Shown here: piece by piece, positions 1 to 8,306 of the stretch
How positions within the stretch are numbered: the stretch's first letter is position 1
How the letters are laid out: the number at the start of each line of letters is the position of its first letter
Notes under the pieces: model-generated
Told to the model about the DNA's origin: nothing
Seen by the model: the letters and a program-made list of their open reading frames with translations, nothing else
Databases searched by the model: none
From: Streptomyces sp. WMMC500
GTDB taxonomy: Bacteria; Actinomycetota; Actinomycetes; Streptomycetales; Streptomycetaceae
Length of the DNA stretch: 64,000 nt
Direction of reading: 5' to 3'
Assembly (NCBI RefSeq): GCF_027497195.1
Contig: NZ_CP114905.1
Location: 4,475,001-4,539,000, forward strand
Position numbers and translations under genes: made by a program

Positions 1-560
1 CCTTCCGTGCGCCCGGCCCTGCGCGCCGTCCACACCACGGCGCCCGCGCACACCGCGGCGGCGGCGGCGACTCCGAGCAGCTCCGGCACCGCGCCCGTGA
101 GCCCGGGCGTCGTCGGCCGCACCTCGCCTTCCGGGTCCGCGACCACGGTCACGGAGTCGCCGGGGTCGAGGTCATCGTCCTCCCGCCGCAGCTCCGGGCC
201 CGGTACGGCCCGGCCGTCGGGGTCCTTCAGCGTGTAGTACCACGTACGGCTTCCGCGGTCGCCCTTCTCCAGCCGCTCGCCGGTGACGGTCGCCTGCACT
301 TCCTCGCCCCGCGTCTGGAGCGTCAGGTCGTCGCGGACCGTCTGGCCGGCGAAGGAGCCCAGCAGCAGGGCGACGAACGTGGCCACCAGGGCGTAGCAGC
401 CGGCCTCCACCCCGCCCAGCCGTGCCAGCAGGACGGCGAGCAGCCCGAGTTGAGCTGTCCACAGCAGCACCGTGACCGCCGTACCGAGCAGGGGCGCCCC
501 CAGCATCAGGCCGGCGGCACTGGCCGCCGCGTAGACGGCGGTGAGCAGAACCCGGGTCAC
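1..560 (-). CDS. Membrane protein of unknown function (3' end outside window)
   Basis: The GTG start at 560 lies 7 bp after the stop of the preceding gene, so this is probably the last visible gene of the minus-strand type VII-style operon. About 186 residues are present and the C-terminus runs off the left edge. The N-terminal ~60 residues form two or three hydrophobic segments rich in Leu, Ala and Val. A soluble stretch of about 80 residues follows with alternating polar/hydrophobic residues (RTWYYTLKDPDGRAV, then PGDSVTVVADPEG), resembling the small beta-barrel of DUF3592-type membrane proteins. Another hydrophobic segment and a basic tail (ARRAGR) follow. No enzymatic motif is visible. 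The DUF3592 resemblance is an impression only. Confidence 0.6.
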   Translation of the reverse strand, partial: MTRVLLTAVYAAASAAGLMLGAPLLGTAVTVLLWTAQLGLLAVLLARLGGVEAGCYALVATFVALLLGSFAGQTVRDDLTLQTRGEEVQATVTGERLEKGDRGSRTWYYTLKDPDGRAVPGPELRREDDDLDPGDSVTVVADPEGEVRPTTPGLTGAVPELLGVAAAAAVCAGAVVWTARRAGRTE

Positions 561-567
561 GGCAGGC

Positions 568-1284
568 TCACGCGCCTTCCAGTTCAGCGACTGTTTGTTC
601 CGTCTCGTCGGGGTCCTCGGAGGACAGCGCTCCGACGATCCCCATGACGATGCTGAGGTAGTCGTTCCAGTTCTGGTCGTCCTCCGTCATGAAGACGAAG
701 AGCGCCGTCCTGTCCCCCGGCAGCAGCGGTACGGCGCATTCCAGGCGGCGTACGGTGGTGGGCGGCTGATCTTCTGGCAGGCCGTACATGAACCCTGGCA
801 CCGCGATCTGCTCCTCGAATGCGCGAATCGCGACCGGCCCGTACGGGGCTTCCGCCACGGCGATCTCGGCATCGGGCGTCACTGCAGCCCATTGCATGGC
901 GGTACGCCGCGCAACCGCCCCCCGGTCCGGCCATCCCTGGCCGTCGATGAACACCGCCAGCACCCCCTGGGTGAAGCCGTCGCCGGCGCCGTCGCCTGCC
1001 CGGTAGAGGCAGGTGGACAGGTGCACCGCGCCGGCGTCGGTCAGCAGCCGAAGCAGGTACGCACCGGTGATGACCACGCTCAGCTGCTGCTCGGGCCTCG
1101 CGTCGGGAAACAGCTCGGTCACCGCGTCGGCGAGCTGCGTCATGCGCGCTTCGGTGCTCTGGTGCAGCTCCACCTCCCGGAAACCGGGCGGAAGAAGGAA
1201 CCACAGATCCGGAACGGCTGTCGGCTCCCCGGACGGGGACGAGGTGGTGGCGTGCTGCGGACGAGCGGTCACCGGGTCCCCCAT
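568..1284 (-). CDS. Unknown protein of a type VII secretion-style cassette
   Basis: A 238-residue soluble protein starting at ATG 1284 and overlapping the upstream gene by 16 bp, so it is translationally coupled to it. It has no signal peptide or membrane segment. The N-terminal ~25 residues are Pro/Ser/Thr-rich and probably disordered. The rest is a mixed alpha/beta fold with motifs such as WFLLPPGF and a C-terminal FMTEDDQNWNDYLSIV. I do not recognise a catalytic motif. Its position directly downstream of the WXG100 gene and the large secreted-type protein suggests a chaperone, accessory or immunity-like partner, but that is inferred from context alone. Confidence 0.7.
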   Translation of the reverse strand: MGDPVTARPQHATTSSPSGEPTAVPDLWFLLPPGFREVELHQSTEARMTQLADAVTELFPDARPEQQLSVVITGAYLLRLLTDAGAVHLSTCLYRAGDGAGDGFTQGVLAVFIDGQGWPDRGAVARRTAMQWAAVTPDAEIAVAEAPYGPVAIRAFEEQIAVPGFMYGLPEDQPPTTVRRLECAVPLLPGDRTALFVFMTEDDQNWNDYLSIVMGIVGALSSEDPDETEQTVAELEGA

Positions 1285-2627
1285 CCCACGAGGCCGACGC
1301 CGCTCGCGATGGCGGTCGCGACGCCGAACTTCCCACCGCCCGAGCCCGTGACCATGTTGGCGGTTCCCGTGGCGTAGTTGGCGTTGCTGGCGTTCTGGTC
1401 CGTAGGGTTGGCGGCGTTGATCGCGGTCGGTGCGGTCAGGAGGCCGGTGACCCCCGCCTGAACACCGTCGGCGACGTTCATCGCGGCCGCCCTGGACATA
1501 CCGAGCCGGGTGGCCAGGCCTTCGACGGGCCTGACGATGCCGGGGATGGCCGGGTTCACTCCTCTGGCCGCACTCTGCGTCACTCTTGCTCCGGTGCTGA
1601 TGCCGACCCGGACGGACGAGGCGACCCCGGCCGTTCCGCGTGCCGCCCGCAGACCGGTGACGGCACCCCGCGCCACTGGTCCGATTCCCGGGACCATGCC
1701 GAGCGCATCCCCGCCGAGGGTAAGCCAGTTGCCGATATTGTCCCGGCTCGGCGGGAACAGCCCGGATATACCGTACTTCGATGCGTGGGCGAGGAAGGCG
1801 ACAGCACTGAGCGCGAAGGCGAGCAAAGCCAGGCCCGGGAAGAAGATGGCGGCTATGCCGACCACCGCGGCCAGGACGGTAATCCAGTCCGCATGCTCCT
1901 TGATCCAGTCCGCGACGGCATCGAGCATGTCACCGACAGCCTCGACCAGACCGCCCAGTACGTTCCCGAGATCCCCGATCGCGTCCCCGAGCTTGTCCAG
2001 GAGGCCCGGCTCGTTCGGAGCGATCTTCATGGCGGAGTGCAGTCTCTCCGCGACGCTCTTGCCCTCCTCGCGGTAGGAATCACGAAGGCCACGGGCGCGG
2101 GAGCGGATCGTCTCCAGCTCAGCCTCCGCGCTCGACACCGCGCCTCGCGCCGTACGCAGTTCCCGCTCGGCCCGCTCCTGTTCCTGCTCCGACCGTTCCT
2201 GCTCGGCGGCGTCTAGCCGGGAGCGCTCGTCGCCGCCCCTGTTCGCGTCGTCCAGCGCGCCGAGCCGGCGATTGGCCTGCTCCACAGCGCTTTGCGCCTC
2301 CGCCGCGCGGCCCTCCAGAACCCGGGCGTCGTACTGACCGCGCAGCATGAAATCCGCCCAGTGCGACAGCGCGTCAGCGGCTTGCCGGAAGGACTCGCAA
2401 GCCTCGTCGATCTTGGGTCGGAAATCACCGTCGAAGGTGTCACGGAAGGCCTCCGCGGCCTTTCCCTTCCAATCACCCACACCGGTGCCGTGCAGGACCT
2501 GCTGCACCTCGCCCAACGCACGGGCCGTACCGCGCACCGTACCTGCGACGTCGGAGGCGACGGACTGGTCACCCGGGCAGGGAACGAACCCGAGAGCAGG
2601 ATAATCCGCGGCGGCTTCGGCGGTCAC
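1269..2627 (-). CDS. Putative type VII-secreted protein with WXG-like N-terminal domain
   Basis: 452 residues. The GTG start at 2627 overlaps the stop of the WXG100 gene by 4 bp (GTGA). Residues ~20-110 form a helical hairpin with the turn GDWKGKAAEAFRD, the W-x-G type signature of ESX/type VII substrates. Residues ~110-200 are a charged Glu/Arg/Gln-rich coiled coil. Hydrophobic Gly/Ala-rich segments follow around residues 255-290 (ITVLAAVVGIAAIFFPGLA) and 315-345. The end is a Gly/Ala/Thr-rich low-complexity tail with no recognisable toxin domain. Related Streptomyces proteins carry this N-terminus in front of polymorphic toxins; here the C-terminus looks non-enzymatic, so the protein may be structural, membrane-inserting or a toxin-less variant. 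Confidence 0.75.
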   Translation of the reverse strand: MTAEAAADYPALGFVPCPGDQSVASDVAGTVRGTARALGEVQQVLHGTGVGDWKGKAAEAFRDTFDGDFRPKIDEACESFRQAADALSHWADFMLRGQYDARVLEGRAAEAQSAVEQANRRLGALDDANRGGDERSRLDAAEQERSEQEQERAERELRTARGAVSSAEAELETIRSRARGLRDSYREEGKSVAERLHSAMKIAPNEPGLLDKLGDAIGDLGNVLGGLVEAVGDMLDAVADWIKEHADWITVLAAVVGIAAIFFPGLALLAFALSAVAFLAHASKYGISGLFPPSRDNIGNWLTLGGDALGMVPGIGPVARGAVTGLRAARGTAGVASSVRVGISTGARVTQSAARGVNPAIPGIVRPVEGLATRLGMSRAAAMNVADGVQAGVTGLLTAPTAINAANPTDQNASNANYATGTANMVTGSGGGKFGVATAIASGVGLVGWGTR

Positions 2628-2929
2628 TTCCCTCCCCCTGCGGCAGCGTTCGCCAGCTCGTCCGCCAACTTACCGTCGAGCTCTTTGAACCCCTTCTTCA
2701 CCTGCGCCAGCGCGTCAGCGGCAGCGTCGGAGAATTTCGCCAACTGCTTCACCCCGTAGGACCACTCATCGCCGAAATCGTCCATGCGCCGGGCCAACTC
2801 GGGGACCCCCATCGACTTTCCGTCGACTGCCTCCATCTCGCGGGCGGGCTTGGTCATCAGTGCTGAGATGTTCTGGATGTTACGGCGCACACGGTCGAGC
2901 ACTTCCATGTCGATGTACACATCAGCCAC
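2624..2929 (-). CDS. WXG100/ESAT-6-like small protein
   Basis: A 101-residue helical protein, first gene of the cassette. I chose the GTG at 2929 because GAAAGG stands 6 bases upstream; an open frame reaches 2974 but has no ribosome site. The sequence begins VADVYIDMEVLDRV and shows two long amphipathic helices with WSYG near the middle, in the place of the W-x-G turn of WXG100 proteins. The family is exported as a dimer by type VII (ESX) machinery. No EccC or other ESX component lies in the window, so the secretion apparatus would be encoded elsewhere. The next gene starts within its stop codon, implying coupling and possible partner formation. Confidence 0.75.
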   Translation of the reverse strand: MADVYIDMEVLDRVRRNIQNISALMTKPAREMEAVDGKSMGVPELARRMDDFGDEWSYGVKQLAKFSDAAADALAQVKKGFKELDGKLADELANAAAGGGK

Positions 2930-3192
2930 ATCGCACCTTTCACCCAACTCCCCTGCGGGGGTCGACAGAAGCATATGTGGAACAAGTTAGCGACGATGTG
3001 ATCGATACTGCCACCGATCAGGCCACCATGGCCTGGATCTGATGTACCGGCAGTCGAGTTGGCGCTCTGTCTCCCACGCGTCGGCACACCGACCGCCCCG
3101 CTCTGGGAGGGTTCCGAGGGCCGGACGACCGCGTAAGCTCTCGCCCGGCTCCACGAGATGCAGGGAGCGACGAGGTGTCCGCCGCTCGCCGC
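2930..3192. promoter_or_regulatory. Intergenic control region of the type VII-style cassette
   Basis: 263 bp between metG and the WXG100 gene. The part nearest the cassette (about 2970-3050) is clearly less GC-rich than its surroundings, as expected of a promoter. I see no convincing operator. No independent gene is visible here. Confidence 0.3.
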
Positions 3193-4809
3193 CTAGGCCT
3201 GCTTCGGCTCCTCCAGCCGCGGGAACAGGATCGCGCCCTTCGTCACCCGCGCGCCCGCCGGGAGGCGGCCCCACTCGGCGGCCTCCGCGAGGCGCTGGTC
3301 GGCCAGGGGGCCCAGGGTCGGTTCCGCGCCCAGGGAGGACCAGAGCTGCTGGGACGTGCGCGGCATCACCGGGTGCAGCAGGACCGCCACCGCGCGCAGG
3401 GCCTCCGCCGCGGTGTAGAGGATCGTCGCCAGGCGGGCCTGGGCCTCGTCGGAAGGGTCTTTCGCGACCTTCCAGGGCTCCTGTTCCGTCAGGTACAGGT
3501 TGACCTTCTTGATGAAGTCGAAGACCGCCGCGATGCCGCCCGCGAAGTCCAGCTCGTCGCCGATGCGCCGGTCCGCCTCCGCCGTCGCGTGGGCCAGGGC
3601 GTCGACGATCACCTGCTCCGCCGCGCCCGCGGCGGTCGCCGCCGGGAGATCGCCGTCGAAGTACTTGACGGTCATCGCGCCCACGCGCGACGCCAGGTTG
3701 CCGTAGTCGTTGGCCAGTTCGCTGGTGTAGCGGTGGGTGAAGTCCTCCCAGGAGAACGAGCCGTCCTGGCCGTACTGGATGGCCCGCAGGAAGTACCAGC
3801 GGTAGGCGTCGACGCCGAAGTGGTCGGTGAGGTCCTGCGGCTTGATGCCGGTCAGGTTGGACTTCGACATCTTCTCGCCGCCGACCATCAGCCAGCCGTT
3901 GGCGAAGACCTTGCCCGGCAGCGGCAGCCCGTTGGCCATCAGCATCGCGGGCCAGATCACCGCGTGGAAGCGGAGGATGTCCTTGCCGACGAGGTGGACG
4001 TCCGCCGGCCAGGTGCCGGCGAACTTCGCCTCGTCCGCGCCGTAGCCCACGGCGGTGGCGTAGTTGAGCAGGGCGTCGATCCACACGTAGATCACGTGCT
4101 TGTCGTCCCACGGCACCCGCACGCCCCAGTCGAAGGTGGAGCGGGAGATCGACAGGTCGTTGAGGCCCTGCCGGACGAAGTTGACGACCTCGTTGCGGGC
4201 CGACTCGGGCTGGACGAAGTCGGGGTGGGCCTCGTAGAACTCCAGCAGCTTCGGGCCGTACGCGGAGAGCTTGAAGAAGTAGTTCTCCTCCTTCAGCATC
4301 TCCACCGGCGTCTTGTGGATCGGGCAGCACTTCAGGCCCGCGTACTCGCCCTCGCCGTCGATCAGCTCGCCGGGGGTCTTGTACTCCTCGCAGCCGACAC
4401 AGTACGGACCCTCGTAGCCGCCCTGGTAGATCTCGCCCTTGTCGTAGAGGTCCTGGACGAACTCCTGCACCCGGTCCGTGTGCCGCTTCTCCGTGGTGCG
4501 GATGAAGTCGTCGTTCGCGACCTCCAGGTGCTCCCAGAGGGGCTTCCACGCCTCCTCGACGAGCTTGTCGCACCACTCCTGCGGGGTGACGCCGTGCGCC
4601 TCCGCGGTGCGCATGATCTTCTGACCGTGCTCGTCCGTGCCGGTGAGGTACCACACCCTCTCACCGCGCTGGCGGTGCCAGCGGGTGAGCACGTCGCCTG
4701 CGACGGTCGTATAGGCGTGGCCCAGGTGCGGAGCGTCGTTCACGTAGTAGATGGGGGTCGAGACGTAGTACGCCTTCGTCCCCTGCTGCTCTTCTCCAGT
4801 GGCCGCCAT
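3193..4809 (-). CDS. metG: Methionyl-tRNA synthetase
   Basis: A 538-residue class I aminoacyl-tRNA synthetase charging tRNA-Met and initiator tRNA in the cytoplasm. Near the N-terminus, YYVNDAPHLGHAYTTVAGD carries the HIGH-type signature. A zinc-knuckle-like pair (YCVGCEEYK, then CCPIHK) sits in the connective insertion, and GGEKMSKSNLTG is the KMSKS loop. No C-terminal EMAP-II-like tRNA-binding domain follows, which fits the shorter actinobacterial form. I chose the ATG at 4809 (MAATGEEQQG) because the peptide further upstream is not conserved-looking and would cut into the divergent phoX promoter. It appears to be a single-gene transcript. Confidence 0.95.
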   Translation of the reverse strand: MAATGEEQQGTKAYYVSTPIYYVNDAPHLGHAYTTVAGDVLTRWHRQRGERVWYLTGTDEHGQKIMRTAEAHGVTPQEWCDKLVEEAWKPLWEHLEVANDDFIRTTEKRHTDRVQEFVQDLYDKGEIYQGGYEGPYCVGCEEYKTPGELIDGEGEYAGLKCCPIHKTPVEMLKEENYFFKLSAYGPKLLEFYEAHPDFVQPESARNEVVNFVRQGLNDLSISRSTFDWGVRVPWDDKHVIYVWIDALLNYATAVGYGADEAKFAGTWPADVHLVGKDILRFHAVIWPAMLMANGLPLPGKVFANGWLMVGGEKMSKSNLTGIKPQDLTDHFGVDAYRWYFLRAIQYGQDGSFSWEDFTHRYTSELANDYGNLASRVGAMTVKYFDGDLPAATAAGAAEQVIVDALAHATAEADRRIGDELDFAGGIAAVFDFIKKVNLYLTEQEPWKVAKDPSDEAQARLATILYTAAEALRAVAVLLHPVMPRTSQQLWSSLGAEPTLGPLADQRLAEAAEWGRLPAGARVTKGAILFPRLEEPKQA

Positions 4810-4886
4810 GGTCGAAATCCTAACGGCCACGGGCCCCTGCACTCATCCGATTACGTACGGTGACAGCCTGCCCCTCACCGGCGCGG

Positions 4887-4908
4887 GTTCACCTGGAGTT
4901 CAGGTCCG
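4887..4908 (+). promoter_or_regulatory. PHO box (PhoP binding site) upstream of phoX
   Basis: Two adjacent 11-bp direct repeat units, GTTCACCTGGA and then GTTCAGGTCCG, fit the Streptomyces PhoP repeat (GTTCACC plus four less conserved bases). The site ends 65 bp before the phoX start codon. Because the next gene is an alkaline phosphatase, phosphate-starvation control by PhoR-PhoP is very likely. No phoRP genes lie in the window. Confidence 0.75.
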
Positions 4909-4973
4909 CGACTCTCCCCCGCGGGACTCCGCGCCTAGCGTCCGGCGCGAACTCACAGAATCCGGAGGGGATC

Positions 4974-7076
4974 GTGCGCAGACTTCTGCCGCTCATCGGC
5001 TCGCCGCATCCGGGCGGCCGCTCGGCCATGACCTGTCGCTACCGCTGTGGCGACGCTTGCTTCCACGAGGTTCCGAACACCAGCGACAACGAGTACGCGG
5101 GCGACATCGTCGCGCGCGCCGTCTCCCGCCGCGGGGCGCTGCGCGCCGGTGCCGCGGTGACCGTGGTGGCGGCCGGCGCGGGGGTCGTCGGGGCCGCCCC
5201 GGCGACGGCCGCGCCCGCCTCCCCGGCCGGTACCTTCGGCCGCGGGCCGGGCCACGGGCACGGCCACGGCGGTGACGCCGCCCGCGGGCTGCGCTTCGAC
5301 GCCGTCGCGCCCAACACCGACGACGCCGTCACCGTCGCCGACGGCTACGACCAGAACGTCGTCATCGCCTGGGGCGACCCCATCCTGCGCGGCGCGCCCG
5401 CCTTCGACCCGGCCAACCAGTCGGCCGCCGCCCAGGCCGGCCAGTTCGGGTACAACAACGACTTCCTCACCCTGCTGCCGCTGCGCTGGGAGCGGGACAA
5501 GCAGCTCCTGGTGGCCAACCACGAGTACACCGACGAGCAGCTCATGTTCCCGGGCTACGACCCGGAGAACGTCACCCGCGAGCAGGCCGAGATCGGCTGG
5601 GCCGCGCACGGCCTGTCCGTCGTGGTGGTCGAGGAGGAGGGCCGCTGGGGCAAGAGCGGCGGCAGTCTCCGGGCCGTACCGCGGCACCCGCTGAACCGCC
5701 GCATCACCGCCACCACCGAGTTCGAGCTGACCGGCCCGGCGGCCGGCAGCGACCTGCTCAAGACGTCCGCGGACGCGACCGGCCGGCGCGTGCTCGGCAC
5801 CCTCAACAACTGCGCCGGCGGCACCACCCCGTGGGGCACGGTCCTCTCCGGCGAGGAGAACTTCAACCAGTACTTCGCCCACACCGAGGCCGTCACCGAC
5901 CCCGTCGCCAAGCAGCGCCTCGCCCGCTACGGCTTCTCCGGCGCCGCCTCGCAGCGCAAGTGGGAGGACTTCGACGAACGCTTCGACGTCGTCAAGGAGC
6001 CCAACGAGCCGCACCGCTTCGGCTGGGTCGTCGAGATCGACCCGTACGACCCGGACTCGACCCCGGTCAAGCACACCGCGCTCGGCCGCTTCAAGCACGA
6101 GGGCGCCAGCATCCGGCTGACGCGCGACGGCCGCGCGGTCGCGTACTCCGGTGACGACGAGCGCTTCGACTACCTCTACAAGTTCGTCTCCGACAAGCGC
6201 ATGATGCGCGGCAGCAGCCGCTGGGCGCGCGCCCACAACATGACGCTGCTGGACGAGGGCACGCTGTACGTCGCCAAGCTCACCGGCGACAGCCCGGCCG
6301 CCGAGATCGACGGCAGCGGCGCGCTCCCGGCCGACGGCGAGTTCGACGGCGGCGGCGAGTGGATCAAGCTGGCCAGCGGCGACCGCAGCTTCGTCCCCGG
6401 CATGAGCGCCGAGGAGGTCTACGTCTTCACCCGTCTCGCCGCCGACAAGATGGGCGCGACGAAGATGGACCGCCCGGAGGACGTGGAGCCCAGCCCGAAC
6501 AGCGGCAAGGTGTACGTCGCGCTGACGAACAACACCAACCGCGGCACCGGCACCAACGCCAAGGCGGACGAGGCCAACCCGCGCAACGCCAACAAGCACG
6601 GCCACGTCCTGGAGCTCACCGAGAAGCACGACGACCCGGCGTCGACCCGCTTCGGCTGGCGGCTGTTCCTGGTCTGCGGCGACCCGGCCGACCCCTCGAC
6701 GTACTTCGCGGGCTTCCCGAAGGACAAGGTCAGCCCCATCTCCTGCCCGGACAACGTGACGTTCGACCCGTACGGCAACCTGTGGATCTCCACGGACGGC
6801 AACGCGCTCGGCACCCACGACGGGCTGTTCGGCGTGGCGACGACGGGCCGGTACGAGGGCCAGGTCAAGCAGTTCCTCACGGTGCCCACGGGCGCGGAGA
6901 CCTGCGGCCCGGTGGTGCAGGAGGACCGCGTGCTCGTGGCGGTGCAGCACCCGGGCGAGGTCGACGGCGCGTCGTACGAGAACCCGGGCTCGGTGTGGCC
7001 GGACGGCCCGGGCAAGCCGAACCGCCCGGCGGTCGTCAACGTCTGGCGCAGCGGGGGCGGGCGCATCGGGGCCTAG
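4974..7076 (+). CDS. phoX: PhoX-family alkaline phosphatase, Tat-exported
   Basis: The 700-residue product belongs to the PhoX (DUF839) family of secreted, metal-dependent phosphatases that release phosphate from organic esters. The GTG at 4974 follows a strong GGAGGGG site; the open frame extends upstream but without a ribosome site. A long N-terminal region leads into a twin-arginine signal (SRRGALRAG, a hydrophobic stretch, then an APATAAPASP-type cleavage region), indicating folded export through Tat. The mature part shows family stretches such as GWAAHGLSVVVVE, CAGGTTPWGTVLSGEENFN, GRFKHEGAS and SCPDNVTFDPYGNLWIS. A PHO box precedes it and a hairpin terminator follows, so it looks monocistronic. 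Confidence 0.92.
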   Translation: MRRLLPLIGSPHPGGRSAMTCRYRCGDACFHEVPNTSDNEYAGDIVARAVSRRGALRAGAAVTVVAAGAGVVGAAPATAAPASPAGTFGRGPGHGHGHGGDAARGLRFDAVAPNTDDAVTVADGYDQNVVIAWGDPILRGAPAFDPANQSAAAQAGQFGYNNDFLTLLPLRWERDKQLLVANHEYTDEQLMFPGYDPENVTREQAEIGWAAHGLSVVVVEEEGRWGKSGGSLRAVPRHPLNRRITATTEFELTGPAAGSDLLKTSADATGRRVLGTLNNCAGGTTPWGTVLSGEENFNQYFAHTEAVTDPVAKQRLARYGFSGAASQRKWEDFDERFDVVKEPNEPHRFGWVVEIDPYDPDSTPVKHTALGRFKHEGASIRLTRDGRAVAYSGDDERFDYLYKFVSDKRMMRGSSRWARAHNMTLLDEGTLYVAKLTGDSPAAEIDGSGALPADGEFDGGGEWIKLASGDRSFVPGMSAEEVYVFTRLAADKMGATKMDRPEDVEPSPNSGKVYVALTNNTNRGTGTNAKADEANPRNANKHGHVLELTEKHDDPASTRFGWRLFLVCGDPADPSTYFAGFPKDKVSPISCPDNVTFDPYGNLWISTDGNALGTHDGLFGVATTGRYEGQVKQFLTVPTGAETCGPVVQEDRVLVAVQHPGEVDGASYENPGSVWPDGPGKPNRPAVVNVWRSGGGRIGA

Positions 7077-7116
7077 GGCCCGGCCGTTGCGATACGGCCC
7101 CGACGCACCCTTCGGT

Positions 7117-7142
7117 CCTGCCGCGGGAAGTCCCGTGGCAGG
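7117..7142 (+). terminator. Rho-independent-type hairpin after phoX
   Basis: CCTGCCGCGGGA pairs with TCCCGTGGCAGG (12 bp, one G-T wobble) across a 2-base loop, 40 bp after the phoX stop. There is no T-run, as is usual in streptomycetes. Confidence 0.6.
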
Positions 7143-7228
7143 GCATCCGGTTCCGCGGGCCGGGCGGCTCCGCGCGCACGTGTCGGCGTGCCGCGGGGCC
7201 CCTGGCCCGGGTTCCCCGGTCGAGCATA

Positions 7229-7247
7229 TTAGGTTAGCCTCACCTAA
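7229..7247. promoter_or_regulatory. Iron box (DmdR/DtxR-type operator)
   Basis: TTAGGTTAGCCTCACCTAA matches the 19-bp palindromic iron box of actinobacterial DtxR/DmdR1 regulators with one deviation from perfect symmetry. It lies 27 bp before the TTG start of the siderophore-binding lipoprotein gene, so Fe2+-loaded DmdR would repress the downstream pair of genes. Confidence 0.85.
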
Positions 7248-7274
7248 GTCACGTCGACCGAGGGGAATCCGGCC

Positions 7275-8297
7275 TTGGCCACCACCGCACCGACCACCCC
7301 GCTCTCCCGCCGCGGCCTGCTGACCGCCGGCGGCGCACTCGGCCTCACCGCCCTCCTCGCCGCCTGCGGGAGCGACGCCGCGAACGGCGGTTCGGACGGC
7401 ACCGGAGGCGATTGGTCGTTCACCGACGACCGCGGCAGGAAGGCCGAGACCGACGGGCGCCCCGAGAAGATCGTCGCCTTCGTCAGCTCCGCCGCCGCGC
7501 TGTACGACTACGGCGTGACGTGCACCGCGATCTTCGGCCCGAGCGAGCCGATCGACGGCAAGCCCAACCCGCAGGCGGGCGACCTGGACCTGGCCGAGCT
7601 GGAGAGCCTCGGCGAGGCGTGGGGCGAGTTCAACGTCGAGAAGTACGCCTCACTCGCCCCCGAGCTGCTGATCAGCAACATGTTCCCGCCGCCCGACCTC
7701 TGGTTCGTACCGGAGGAGAGCCGGAAGAAGATCTTCGCCCTCGCCCCCTCGATCGGCATCAAAGGCGCGCACACGAGCCTGCTGGAGCCGCTCGGGCGGT
7801 ACGAGGAGCTGGCGAAGGCGCTCGGCGGCGACACGGGCAGCGCGCGGGTGAAGGCCGACAAGAAGCGCTTCCAGGAGGCCGAGGACCGGCTGCGCGCGGT
7901 GGCGAAGGCCAAGCGCGGCATCAAGGTGCTGGCGATGACCGGCGACCAGGACAACATGTACGTCGCCGTCCCCGGCTCGTACACCGACCTGCACTACTTC
8001 CGGGACCTCGGCGTGGACGTCGTGGTGGGCGAGAAGTCCGACGAGTGGGGCTTCTGGGAGTTCCTGAGCTGGGAGAACACCGACAAGTACCACGCCGACC
8101 TGATCATGATCGACAACCGCACCCAGGCCATGACGCCCGCGGCGCTCGCAGAGAAGCCCACCTGGACCCGGCTCCCGGCCGTCGAGGCCGGCCAGACGAC
8201 GCCCTGGGCGATGGAGGAGCGCTACAGCTACCGCGGCTTCGCGCCGGTCCTGGAACGGCTGGCGGACGCCATCGAGAACGCCGACAAGCTCGGCTGA
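7275..8297 (+). CDS. Iron-siderophore ABC transporter substrate-binding lipoprotein
   Basis: 340 residues. The TTG start is preceded by GAGGGGA. The N-terminus combines a twin-arginine motif (SRRGLLTAGG), a hydrophobic segment and a lipobox (LLAAC), so a Tat-exported, lipid-anchored binding protein is expected on the outer face of the membrane. The mature part is a class III binding-protein fold of the FecB/FhuD kind: PEKIVAFVSSAAALYDYGV opens the first lobe and a long helix around residues 195-225 bridges the lobes. The iron box directly upstream supports ferric-siderophore uptake. No permease or ATPase genes are adjacent, so it must share a transporter encoded elsewhere. The ligand cannot be told. 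Confidence 0.85.
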   Translation: MATTAPTTPLSRRGLLTAGGALGLTALLAACGSDAANGGSDGTGGDWSFTDDRGRKAETDGRPEKIVAFVSSAAALYDYGVTCTAIFGPSEPIDGKPNPQAGDLDLAELESLGEAWGEFNVEKYASLAPELLISNMFPPPDLWFVPEESRKKIFALAPSIGIKGAHTSLLEPLGRYEELAKALGGDTGSARVKADKKRFQEAEDRLRAVAKAKRGIKVLAMTGDQDNMYVAVPGSYTDLHYFRDLGVDVVVGEKSDEWGFWEFLSWENTDKYHADLIMIDNRTQAMTPAALAEKPTWTRLPAVEAGQTTPWAMEERYSYRGFAPVLERLADAIENADKLG

Positions 8298-8306
8298 GGG
8301 AGCGGC

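Noticed and set aside
3175..4863. Long plus-strand open frame opposite metG
   Set aside because: It mirrors metG in the antisense frame that stays open in GC-rich DNA; its product is Arg/Val/Leu-rich without any motif.
4953..6950. 665-codon minus-strand open frame opposite phoX
   Set aside because: Antisense shadow of phoX with low-complexity composition and no family resemblance.
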